DNA of 64,000 nucleotides from Heligmosomoides polygyrus polygyrus (Eukaryota; Nematoda; Chromadorea; Rhabditida; Heligmosomidae). The translations under genes and the position numbers were made by a program. Shown here in pieces: positions 20,401 through 32,400 of this stretch (its first letter is position 1; every line of letters starts with the position of its first letter). The notes under the pieces were generated by a model, which saw nothing but the letters and a program-made list of their open reading frames with translations, was not told the origin of the DNA and searched no databases. The DNA lies in NCBI GenBank assembly GCA_947396885.1, contig OX377202.1, positions 7,440,001 to 7,504,000 on the forward strand. The letters are read 5' to 3'.

Positions 20401-23400
20401 ATATCCGCGCGTCTCTTTCTCGAACGATCAACTGTAGACGAAAATCGATTTTATTGATCGATATAATGTGCTTGTTTAACTTGAAAGGCGATCGACACTG
20501 CCTGCTTGCTTTGAAACCTGCTGCAAAGCGATCGGTAATGGCTGTCGGTCAATATATTAGCGTGACTCTCTTCCGAACTAACTTTCAGACTAAACGAACT
20601 TTCGACTCAATTGTGGAAAAATCGATATTATTGATCAATATTACTTACCTTACATATCTGAAGCCTGTCCACTGACATCACATCCTTGCGGCAACACGTT
20701 TGCGTACTTTGAAAGCAGAATTGCTGTTCCAGAGGGAGTAGCGCAGTTGGAAGACGCGCTGACTGTCACGTGCGCTCTGAATCGAGGTTCTTGGTTCGGG
20801 TCCTGTCCAGGCATTTCTATACCCACCACGCTAAACTTTTTAGCATGTGGGCACCGCAAGTTGATGTATAGGTTGAGGTGGCAGCCCAATTGCTTCTAGA
20901 GTATTTCCTTGAAGTAAAATGCATGGCGTATTCTACAAAGAAAGATTTTGCCAAGATTTATGCTTTAGAATGGCGTTTAGATTATTTCCACCTAGGGCGG
21001 TCAATTCTGGACAAAGATCGACAGCATCAATCAATACTGACAAGGCGATCAATACTGTCTGCTTGCTGAAAGCGAAACTTGTCCATCGATCATACTCTGT
21101 GCAAAATCGATATTATTGATCAATATTGTAAAGATTGTTATGAAATCTATCCATCTTCTCGCAAGTGATCCTTGCAACGCTAGAAGCTTATGCTAAACGC
21201 AGGCCAAATTAGCGTAAACGTAGGACTTGCGATAGTCAATGGATTGCGCCATGCATTCTACATTTTCGAGTTATCGTGAAGGCACGAATTGTGTACGAAT
21301 TTGGTCAGAAATGACTCGCATGAGTCAGATGATTGGGGCAAGCCCTTCATAGACAAATCTAGTTCCAATTCACCGATCCGGAGTAAAGAAAGGTTTGGGC
21401 TGTTTTCTCCATCTAAGGCTTGAACCTGGAATCGATTCAGGGGTCGGCGTTTCCCCAGCTGCACTACGGATACCCATAACGCTAACATCGGTAGAAATTC
21501 CGCATACATTTTTGAACGAACCTGACATTTAATATAGTTTGGTGCGAATTAATGCGAAAAGAAGAATGGAACATTGAAAAGCTGCGTGAAATTTTTTTAA
21601 AAATTGGAGTATTTTCCATTTACGCTATTACTTTTTAAACTGCTTTCCACTCCAGTTGCGCTTTTTTTTCCTTGCCTGGTCGTTAGCGATAGCATAACAG
21701 GGCTAGGATGTGGGGCGGAACTGAGAAGTGCAGTCTAATAAAGCACGAGGCTGCTTGAGGCTGGTTGTTTGTCAAGTTTTGGCCAGTTCCTTCCCGTTAT
21801 TTTCAGCGCTGGCTCGCGAATTCGTTCGCCACGGGAGGTCTCTGACTACCGGCAGCTTACGTGGTGCATTAATTCCATCTAGCTGTGGCTGACATTAGAC
21901 CTCTGACTCTTCGTGGAATAGCCCATAAGCCGCTCAGCGATCCATCTCCTCTCATTCTGTTGAATGCATTCCGAAGCTAATCCACACGAAGCAATTTTCC
22001 TTAAGTGTGCTGGCCATCCGCTAAACTGTTCCCCACCATTTCTCCATCTATTTTTCGCAAGCAGCTCCCCACATAGCCAGGCTTCTTCAAATATATTTTG
22101 AATAAAATATGAAGAAGTAAAAATAATGTTTTATGGTTCGTTTCGCCACCTTCCTTCAGATGAAACTTATTCATTATAACACCCCCCCCCCGCGTCCCGG
22201 TGGCTCATCGGCGAAGTGAGAAGATGTTGAGATTTTAAGTTGGTTGTCTATTTATCGGTTTGCATAATTAAGACTTTTTGGACCTATCCTAGTGGGTGGG
22301 GCAGTGCACTCTGACTCCTGGACAACGGCGGGAAACTGGTAGCAGACTGTAAGCTGTCATAATGATGTTTCGTTGCGATCAAAACTTCTAGCGCCAGGCG
22401 GGACTCGAACCCGCACCTCCTTCTAACCGGGCGGGAATGCTCTACGCCATTACACCACCGGCACCGTTTGAAAATAGACTAGTCTACAGGGACAATATAA
22501 TAGGAGGGAAGCTTTTTTTTTTTTGAAAATTCTGGGCCGGTAATTGCCAAGAATTTTCAAAATTTTCAAGAATTTTCATTACATTCGTTTAGCTTTTCTA
22601 GCGATGCCCTCCCCCTCCGACTAGGAGAGATCCAATTTTTTAAATGCTTGAAAAGATTAGTATCTAAATAAATAAATAAATAAATATGGATAAATATAAA
22701 ATATAACCAGCCTAAGACTTTTGAAATCAAAAAGAACTCTTCCAAATTGAAATGAGGTCTTTCTACGTTAAACTTGAGCCTATCCAAACAGGTTGTAATA
22801 GTTGTTTGTTCAAGGAAAATTTTTGTGTGACTTCTTTTACTTCCTTAAAAAGTAAACAATTAGTTTGAAATTTTATAAAATTTTATTTTATTTTTTGGAA
22901 AAAATGAGTTAAAGCTTGCTTTAAAAAGCAGGAAGGCGGGCATTGTTTAACGCCAAAAAAATGGATTGCGACATGCCCTCGTCGGAAACGTTGCGATTTT
23001 TATTCTTTTATATTTTTTATTTTTATTTTTTGATAGCAAAATTTCTGTTTGCATGGAGTTGCATCCCTGAAAACGGCGCAACTTAAACGATTGTAAAAAA
23101 AAAACACTAATATCTTCACTTCAATGCCGGCGATTCAGTCTTTAAATGCACCATTTGATTGCTGCCCTGTTGCGCTTCAAAGTAAAATTTAATATATTAT
23201 TTTTTTCTAATTTTTCAAAATTATTACACTTATTGGGGCAGTTGAACTGAAAAATGTCAGAGAAAGTTCTACCAAATTTTTCTGGAACAAAAAAAATTAT
23301 TCTATCTTAGTGAGTCTCTAAATTAACCTGGCTAAGGGTCATTCAGGGTTTAGGAGAGTTCGTTTTGATATCAAAAGTCGTAGGCTAGCTTAGAAGAGTG

Positions 23401-26400
23401 TCCAATTTGATTTGAAAAGTGTTCAATTTGACGAGAAAATGTAAAATTCGACGTGAAAATCGTAAATGTCTGTATATGTTCTCAATTTCAAACATGAATT
23501 TTGAACAATTTGGTGAATTTATAACATTTTTATGGTACATATTGTTTTAAATAGTTAACTTACTAACGAGCTGTTTGCAGCTAACGATCTCCACGGCTTT
23601 CCTGCATAAGCTATATATTTATTTGTTACATAAGCAGTCACTTATGTGGAGAGAATCCTAGACAACCAACACTGAACAACAAACAGAACAATACCAGAAA
23701 ATTGGTAAGATAAGAAAACTTAATATAAATCCAGCTAATACCAGGCTGTCCAATAATTCCTGTTCGAAAATTTTCAAAATTCTATAATTTTCCTTAGAAG
23801 TGTTATAATATTAGGCAAGTGTAAAAACCTTCTAGAAGGTTCTCCAGAGTTCCACGCTAGGGGTATATAAGGCGCAGTCGCCGCGTCTAGCTACCAGTAC
23901 AAGCTAAAATGGACCAAGGTCGAATTCGTACGTCCGTGTACTACGAGTGGCTGCTGGGCAACGACACGGGTACCGCGGTCGCCAACATCTGCAGAGCGTG
24001 CAAGGAGAATGCAGTGCCCCAACGCACAGTCAGGCGCTGGTTCAAATCGCTTCAAGAGCGGCGACACGGGCCTCGAGGACAGGGAACACCCGCTGAAGAT
24101 CATGCTCTGCTGCTGGTGGGACGCCAAGGGCATGCTGTACTTCGAGCTTCTCCCGCAAGGCGGGACGGTCACCGCCTCCATTTACACCGATCAGCTCGAG
24201 AAACTAGCCGCCGCCATCCGAGAAAAGCGTCCCCGACGGGTATCGGTCCCCACCTGCTGCACGATAACGCGCGCCCCCACGTGGCGAAGGAGACCCAGCA
24301 GAAGTTGGCGACGCTCGGCTGGGAGACGGTTGCCCATCCGCCGTATTCCCCGGACCTCGCCCCCTCCGACTTCCACTTGTTCCGCCCGCTGAAGCACCAT
24401 TTGGCCGGAAGAAATTTCACCAACTACGACAACCTCAAATCCGACATCGAGTCGCAGCCCCCGGAGTTCTGGGCGAAGCGCATCGGCGACCTGCCCAATC
24501 GATGGGCCACTGTTGTGGGTAACTGTGGTGATTATATTGTTGATTAGACTTGTTTTTCAATAAGGTTGAAAAAATTAAATTCGGACAAGAATTATTGAAC
24601 AGCCTGGTATTAGTCAACAACAACATAACGTGGAGAACATGAAAAGATAAACAGATCGGCAGACCATCAGGGAAGTCGGCCATGACATCACGGACTGGCA
24701 TTCTCGAGTACGTGTTTTTTGAAGAAGTTGTAGCACATCGCGCTAATATCCTTCCTGGTTAATTTTCAAAGATTGGTAGGGTCCTATTGGCAAAGAAGTA
24801 GCGCCGGTAGTTAAGCTTGGCAACCGTAACCCCGAGTTTCCTAGTCCCTCCTCTGGTAGAAGAAACCCTTCACAGAAAAGAGATCCTCCGGCGTGATGCC
24901 ACATTTGCCAGAAAGAATTTTATGGAGCAGTAGTAGATCGTTGACGTTCCTCCTAGACGACAATTTGCGAAGTCCTAAGTTTTCATTTCTTCCACCACTA
25001 GGGACATCTGATCATAACCAAAACCAAGAATTCAGATCATCAGCTTCTAGGTAAAGCTGTTCTGTACTTTTTCCAGCTTTTCGATAATTTTACGTTTGTG
25101 TGGGGAAAACACCGGAGTGCCATATTCTAAAAGAGGTCTTACATACGTCTTGTAAGCACAAATTAGGACTGCAGGATTTGATGTTGACAGGGCTTTGAAC
25201 AGTTTGCTGTTGCCTTGTTAGCAATCAGCTCACAGTGTTTGTCAAAACAAAGATTATCGTAGTTCTGTAAGCAACATTCTGTGAACTATTACCTTAACTT
25301 ACTAACGAGCTGTTTGCTAATTAATATCTGTAAATTATTCTATACCATTTCCCAGCCTGAACTGCTGAAAGTCCACGAGCGCCATAGCAGATGAAGATTA
25401 TTCGAAGAATTCAGCCACTTTTCCACTGAGACTCGCAGATGACTGCTTTTTCTCGAAGTTTCCGCCTACGGAACGACAATAGCATAGTGATGACAGCGTC
25501 TCTTACTGACTCTAAAAACCCAGTGCTAAAGATTGAGTTGTCTCAGCGAGTACTCTGTGTGACCGAGGTATATCAAGGCAGTGTCTACCTTGAGATACTT
25601 AGAAATCCCCTTGCCTGTAAAACGGCATTTTGTTCCCTTTTTCAATATCACAGAGCGTTTATGTGTTTCCAGCTCAAGCTTTTTTGGGAGTTGAAGGTGC
25701 ATCCAGTAGTTATATGCCATTTTCACGTCGAATTGAACGCTTTTAAAATCAAATTGGACACTATTCTAAGCCTAAGCCTAGGAGCCTTTGAAATCAACGC
25801 GTTTTCTTCTAAATCTTCTAAATCGGTATTCTTTCTTACAGACTAAATCTTATATACTCTCCAAAACAGTCAGATTAATTTTTTGTTCAATGAAAATCTA
25901 GCATAACTTTCTTTCAAATTTTTTGGCTCACCTGTTGGAATGAAAGACCTAATTTTTATAAAATTTTCTTTTTTAAGAAAAAATAGTGAATGAAATTTTG
26001 TTTGAAAGCGTAAGAGAGGAAAGCTCCAGCCATTTAGTACACTAAAGGATCAGATCGTGCCATATACTCGAAAAATTCGTCGCAACTTTTATTGGATTGA
26101 TTGTGTGTTCTTTACAGTTCTTTAGTTGTATTTAATTCAACACGTGTCAAACTGCATGCAAACAGAAGTTTTGCTATTAAACGGATAAAAATTGCGACGT
26201 TTCGTAAGAGAGCATGGCGCAATCTATTTTGTGGCTGTACAAAAATGGCTGTCTTCCTGCTCTTCTGAACAAGCTCTGAATCATTGTTTCTCCTTGAAAA
26301 ATAGAATTTTTATAAAGTCTATTCACTTATTGTGTAGATGAATTAAAAAATCAAGGAAAGTTTCACTAAAATTTTCCTTTAGCAAAAAAATTACGTCATG

Positions 26401-29400
26401 TCTTATGTTAGTTTCGCATACGATGTATTTGAGATGCTTTCATCACATGATATATGTGATATAACTGTAGGATCAATTACCCAAGTTTGAGGTAAAACGT
26501 GAACTACGGCTCATGCATGTGTTGTGTATCAAGGAAACGGACGGGAAGTGAACCAACGAAACTTTTTTATTTTTCTTGAGCAGAAAATTATTCTAACTTT
26601 TTTGGAGAGTCTCCAATTTAATGTAGAAGAAGCTCATTTCAATTTGGAAAACTGCGCTCTGATTTCAAACGTCTTCGGTTAGCTCAGAAAAGTGCCCAAT
26701 TTGACGTGAAAATGGTATGTTTTGCGTTTTTTGTTCGTATTGTAATATTCAAATTTTTTGTTTTTATTTTTAATTCGTGGGATTGTAATTATTTATGCGT
26801 CCAAGCAAATAAATAAATAAACTCTATTTTGTCACCATTTGAGAAATGTCTCCTTTATAGCCTTGGAATTGGACACTACTCTCTTCCGCGTCTTAACTGC
26901 CCGGACTGTCTTCCTTAGACCCTAGTATCTACGGCACAAGTAAACCAAATTGGGCTAAATTTGCTACGTGAATCGGCAACGATGTAGTCGTGATGTTGCT
27001 TCTGTTTGTGGTGAAGCGCTGAAGTTCTGAGAAATATTTAATTAATGAAATTGTGTAAATCGTTGGAAGAATACACGCCACTCATGTCCTAATGCTCCAC
27101 TTTATTGCCGCTTCTCCTCAATACCGACGAATTTCAGGACGAGCCGTCGCCGGAAGAAGAGGACTACGCCCGACAGTACACCAGTCGTCTGCCGACTGAT
27201 CAACCGCTCTACCAGATCTACATGCTGACGGAGAACGACAAGCTGTTCGACGGCGTCCTGCTGAGGGCGAATGACTCGATGGAACGCACCTACGGCAGCG
27301 CCACCGCCAGTGGCACCGGTCTACTGGACGAACCACCGGCGGACACCACTGTTGAATTGGTCGGTCTTTCTTGGAGCTCTGAGGTACTCTACTTCCTCGC
27401 TTAACTACATCGTTACTTTCTTGTTCAGTTCCGACGTGAATCGTGTGCCTCGTCGGACTCGGGTCGAGGAGCGGACTGCTCGACGTCGGCGTCGGCACTC
27501 ACGTCGAACACCTCGATGCGACGAGAACGATTGATAGCCACCTCACATTTCGGAAGCCAACGGAGTCTCTGGTGCGAACTGGAAGAGGTCAGTATGCAGC
27601 TGTTGGTACCACCACAAACTTGGGTAATTGAACTTTAGTCCAGAACTAGGATTAGGTTCTGAAACTTGCTGTAAAATCGAAACTCCTATTTAGTGTGTAA
27701 ACTCCTACTAGCCTGATTTTCAGATCTTTGTTCTTAGAGAGAAATAGTAAACATTTTCTTTGAGTGAAATAGGTAGGTATGCAGCTGACCGCTCACTGTA
27801 CGGCGAGCACCTCAAACATGGGTAATTAAACATGACGTTTAAACTAGCACATGACGTTGAAATCTAAGGAAGTGTTAAAAGAAATGTGTTAACGCTCAGC
27901 TGGTGGTTCAGCGTACGTCGGGTACCACAAACTTGGGTAATTAACTTCGTCCTTGAACTAAAGTTAGGTTCTGAAGCCTGCTGAAAGTCGAAACTTCCAT
28001 TTAGGGTGTAAACTCCTACTAACCTAACTTCCAGACCTTACTTTTTAGAGATAAATAGTAAACAATTCCTTTGAGTGGAATAGTTAGGTATGCAGCTGAT
28101 GGCTGACTGTACGTCGGGTACCTCAAACTTGGGTGATTAAACATTCGAATAGTCGAACATTCGATATCTCTATTTTCGTATACTTATTAGAATTAGAATA
28201 TCAGTGGTTTTAAAAGTCGGATACCCGTTCGAAATCGAACATCGAAGGAGAACCATATTCGAATATTATTCCAAAATCGAATAATTTATTTTGATTATCG
28301 AAAAAATTTCAAATCCTCAATCATAGAACCTGATTCGAACAAACTATTCGACTACTCGAATGATCGAATAAACGAAAAATAGAGCTCATTGGATTTTTGA
28401 TCTTTCGAGAAAAAAATTCATGAGCGAATAAATTCGTTCACTCATTCGCTCCAAATTTTTCGACATTTAATAAATTTGTTCACTAATTCGTTTCATAAAA
28501 TTTCTGCAAAGCACAGCTATAGTAGATAGCAACTGCCGGGTGCCTCAAACTTGGGTAATTAAACATCATGCCTAAACTAGCTCATAATGTTGAAATCTAA
28601 GGAATAGTGTTAAAATCTATAGTAGATAGCTTTTTGAAGCTTCTTTCTCACTGACTAAATCTGCTCCACTTTCATATTAAGCATGGCTAGCTCTAGAAAG
28701 CAGCACCTCCTTCAGAAATGGTCGTCGATTTTCCAAAATGGTCACGAATGCTGGCGGAGCTCCACTTTCCTTGAAATTTTGACCTTGACCGCTGCAGGAG
28801 AGCAGCTTGGGTACATGTCGCGAAGACATACCGCGGGAGTGCAGGAAAGCCTCGTTGCTTCTACCGCAACCGCGGCAGCCAATCAGGCACCGGCTCAGCG
28901 GCACAAGCTGACTACGCTATTGGCTGTCGCGATTAAAGGAGGAGCAACGGCGTGTCATCACACCCTCGCTGCGCGTCTTTGTGACATGTATCTCAGCTTA
29001 CTGTAGCTTCTATACCAATACGCCATATTACGCCCCGTTTCTTCCTCTTCATGTCAACCAGGCAAATTAAGTGCTTCTGTAGGTTGTTTTTGGGATGTCT
29101 CCAAAACGTAGTTGATTCTGTTACTGTAAATAATGCGGCGATAAGCTCAGAGCCAAGTTTTCTTCTTCCTCTCCTGATAATTCGTTGCATACAGCGGTGA
29201 TATTCAGGTAAAAGCCGCAGGACTACTCGAGAAACTGGACGAAGAGACGAGGATGCGACAAGAAGCCTACTTCGAGGTAACCGAAGCCAATGTTCTTGTC
29301 GTTTTTCATCGTTTTGATGGGAAATAGCTTAGAATTCCTTCTTTTTGTTCAACAACCGGTTCCACATAGCTTTGTCGCAGCCATAAAATCCCACTCCTGG

Positions 29401-32400
29401 ATCGGCGAGACTCAGAACACCTTACGTTTATGAGTGTGATTCCCTTAATTATGTACACCACGACCAAATCGGCTCAGAACTCCTCCAACATCGACTGTCA
29501 GCTGATAGAAGAGCCCAGCTAAGCCTCAACTGGTCATAGATCTTGCTGGAAGGCGATTAGTGTTATGGACGTAGCATATTCGACTGAAGTTGACTGAAAC
29601 ACGCAAAAGTTACTGGTCGCTAATATGGCCCACGTGGTGAGGTGGACGCATCGAGTGAGCGTGTCACAATGAGGGAACTGTGGTCGGTGGTGGCCGCCCT
29701 GATTGTTTGGCACAAGTCAGTCGGTGCTGTCATTAGCCGTGGCTGGCACATCCCATCTTCAAAATGTAGGCCACATTAACGACTAGCACTGTGCTGCGCT
29801 AGATTCAGAACAATTTTTTGACGATTTTGTTCAATTCTGAATAATTCGAAACAAGGAACCAAGGCAGACATCAACTGTAACAATAAGTAAGATAGGATTA
29901 AGATGTAAGGGCGTTCATCAATCTTCTAGTGGGAGGCGCCATGCTTTCTACTTTCGCACGATATCGCGCCTTCGTTTTGAACGCGTATTTGGGTTTTTCA
30001 GCCAGACAATGGCGCAACCATTGCTTTATCCTTCGAAGACAACACTGCAACCAACTCACCTAACTGTAAAAGATGGGAGGCTTCGTTGTCCTGGGCGGGA
30101 TCTCAATCTCAATGGGTAATCGGTACACATCGAGTGTTCGCCCAACCAGATTGAGTTGAGGGGGTGGCGGATCGTCGGGTTCCGGGTTATGGCCAGAAGC
30201 GAATAAGAGTCATCGGTGCGTCATGGGAACAGATAGTCGGTGAAGTCGATTTGTGCTTTGATGGATTGGCCCTCCCTTACCGTTTCCCTTGCTCCTGACA
30301 GGGCAAACGCCCGATATGTACCGAAAATGCCGAAATTGCAGGACATTTTGTCTTCATCTTCTCCCTAATCCATTCCTCGCTCTCATACATGCTATCCTGA
30401 CGATGCCAGGCATGACAGCGGAAAGCTTGCTCTGAACAAGAAACGACGTTTGGTTTCGATTCTGAAGGCTGTGCATTCCAACTGGTTGAATAAATTTTGC
30501 CAAATCTACCTATGAACGGCAAACCCCGGTACTAGTCGTTTATGTGGCCTACATGGAGGGAGTGACGCATCAGGCTTATTGCCACCAATCAGAGCACTGA
30601 CCGAACACGCGGTAGCCAATCAGAGCACTGTACGTGGCAGCCCTGGCCTGACCCATTCCGCGTGATTGGTGCGGTGCGTCTTTTCTCTACATGTAGGCCA
30701 TGCTCGCGACCAGTACCAAATGGTGTACTTTTTTTCGGTCTTCCTACATACTTTTGTCCCTATCAGGATATGCTATTTATGGAAGTAACTGGGAATGTTG
30801 TAGCGCAGTCGGAGTAGGTGCCGTCTGTCGCGGTTCCGGTCCCGCCCAGGCCATCCAGGCGTTGCATTCCCCCAAGGGCTGTTCAGACTTGTCTGGGGAG
30901 GACAAGGCACCGACTTGTCCACCGGCTAGCCTTGACTACAGTCAAGAAGCCTTTGAGATGACCGATTTGCTCGGACAGTCATCCCCGCAGTCGTACGTTA
31001 ACGAGCGTGAGTCAGCCGGCGGCGCCTGGCGACAACATCGGAACGTTAGCCGGCGATGGTGGATGGTATTCGGGGTGGAACTAGCGTTGGAATGTGGAAG
31101 TAGACAGAGATCAGAAGTCAGAGATTCACATGAACAGCGCTAAACTGCAGTTCTTTCTATTCTGCTTTCTATTAAACACCATTTTTTAGGTGATCACAAG
31201 TGAGGCCAGTTATTTGCGTTCGTTGAATATACTGATCACGCACTTTATGGCGAGTCAAGAGCTTATGGGTAAGTCATCTGACTTCGTTACTCTTCAGAAT
31301 TTTAAGTGATGTATTTTCAGAAAATTTCAGGCGGTTTAGATTGGTCGAAAATGATCTATACTAATAAAATTACATGCACATATCAAATATATACCATTTT
31401 CACGTCGAACTGGACACTTTTCTAAGCCAGCCTAAGACTTTTGAAATCAAAGCGAACTCTTTCAAATTGAGCTTCTTCTGCATTAAGCTAGAGACTCTCC
31501 AAAAAGGTAAAAAGTAAAGTAAAGTAAAAAGGTAAAAAGGAATAATTTTTTGCTCAAGAAAAATTTTAGTATTCTTTGATAATTTAAATTACTTTCCATT
31601 AAAAGCACACATAGTTTGAAATTTTATTTAAAAAACACTTTTCGAGAAGAAACTTGTTTCAAAGAGCAAGAAGGCGGATATTTCCTTTTGCGAAAACAGA
31701 GATTGCGCCACGTCCCCGCCCGAAACTTCGCGATCTTTATTCGATTGATAGCAAAATTTCTGTTTGCACGCAGTTTTACGCCTTTGAACGGGGCATCATA
31801 AACCACTGCAAAAAAACACACATATCCTCACTTGGACGCTGCATGTAAGCAGTATTTACACTATCAATCGAGTAATCATCGCGACTTGCTTTTTGAGTGC
31901 ATGGCGCGATCCTACACTGCACTGCTTCATTGCTGCCTTGTTGCGCTTTAAAACAAAATTTAATTGATTATTTTTCCTAAAAAGTAACATTTTTATGAAA
32001 TTAATGCAGATCTTGGGGCAGGTGAACTGGAAAAAAAACTTCAATGAAGGTCCTACCAAATTTTTGTTGAAGAAAAAATTATTCTAACTATCTTAGTGAG
32101 TCTGTATTTTAATCTGTATGAAGATCGTTTGAATTTGAAAGAGCTCGCTTTGATGGTACATGTCGCAAAAGTGAGCAGCATTGGTAGGTGGAAGCGCATG
32201 AGCCGATAGTAACCAAACAGCATAAACCGAACACATGCCAGCCGATCAGGGCACCGACTGTACACGCGCTCTCTGAATGGCACGCCTATTCAATGCGCTC
32301 TGATTGGATAAGGCGTTCCTATCTCCCAATGCTGCCCGTCCTGGCGACATGTCCCGAAAAGTGTCCAATTTAATTTGGAAAGTGTCCAGTTCAACGTGAA

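Larger units (their letters stand above)
23579..25293 (-). mobile_element. 5'-truncated non-LTR retrotransposon (LINE)
   Basis: Minus-strand LINE 3' part flanked by a perfect 24-bp direct repeat. It encodes the end of a CR1/Jockey-type reverse transcriptase: AYKTYVRPLLEYGTPVFSPH near 25165-25100 and LRKLSSRRNVNDLLLLHKIL near 24985-24920, both typical of the segment after the RT palm. Stops and frameshifts make it a pseudogene. A mariner (23738-24610) was later inserted near its 3' end; without it the LINE remnant is about 840 bp. Confidence 0.85.

Noticed and set aside
19715..20675. Overlapping plus-strand ORFs of 86-122 codons
   Set aside because: They recur with the GATCGAT satellite period and repeat the same peptide pattern (repeat-derived).
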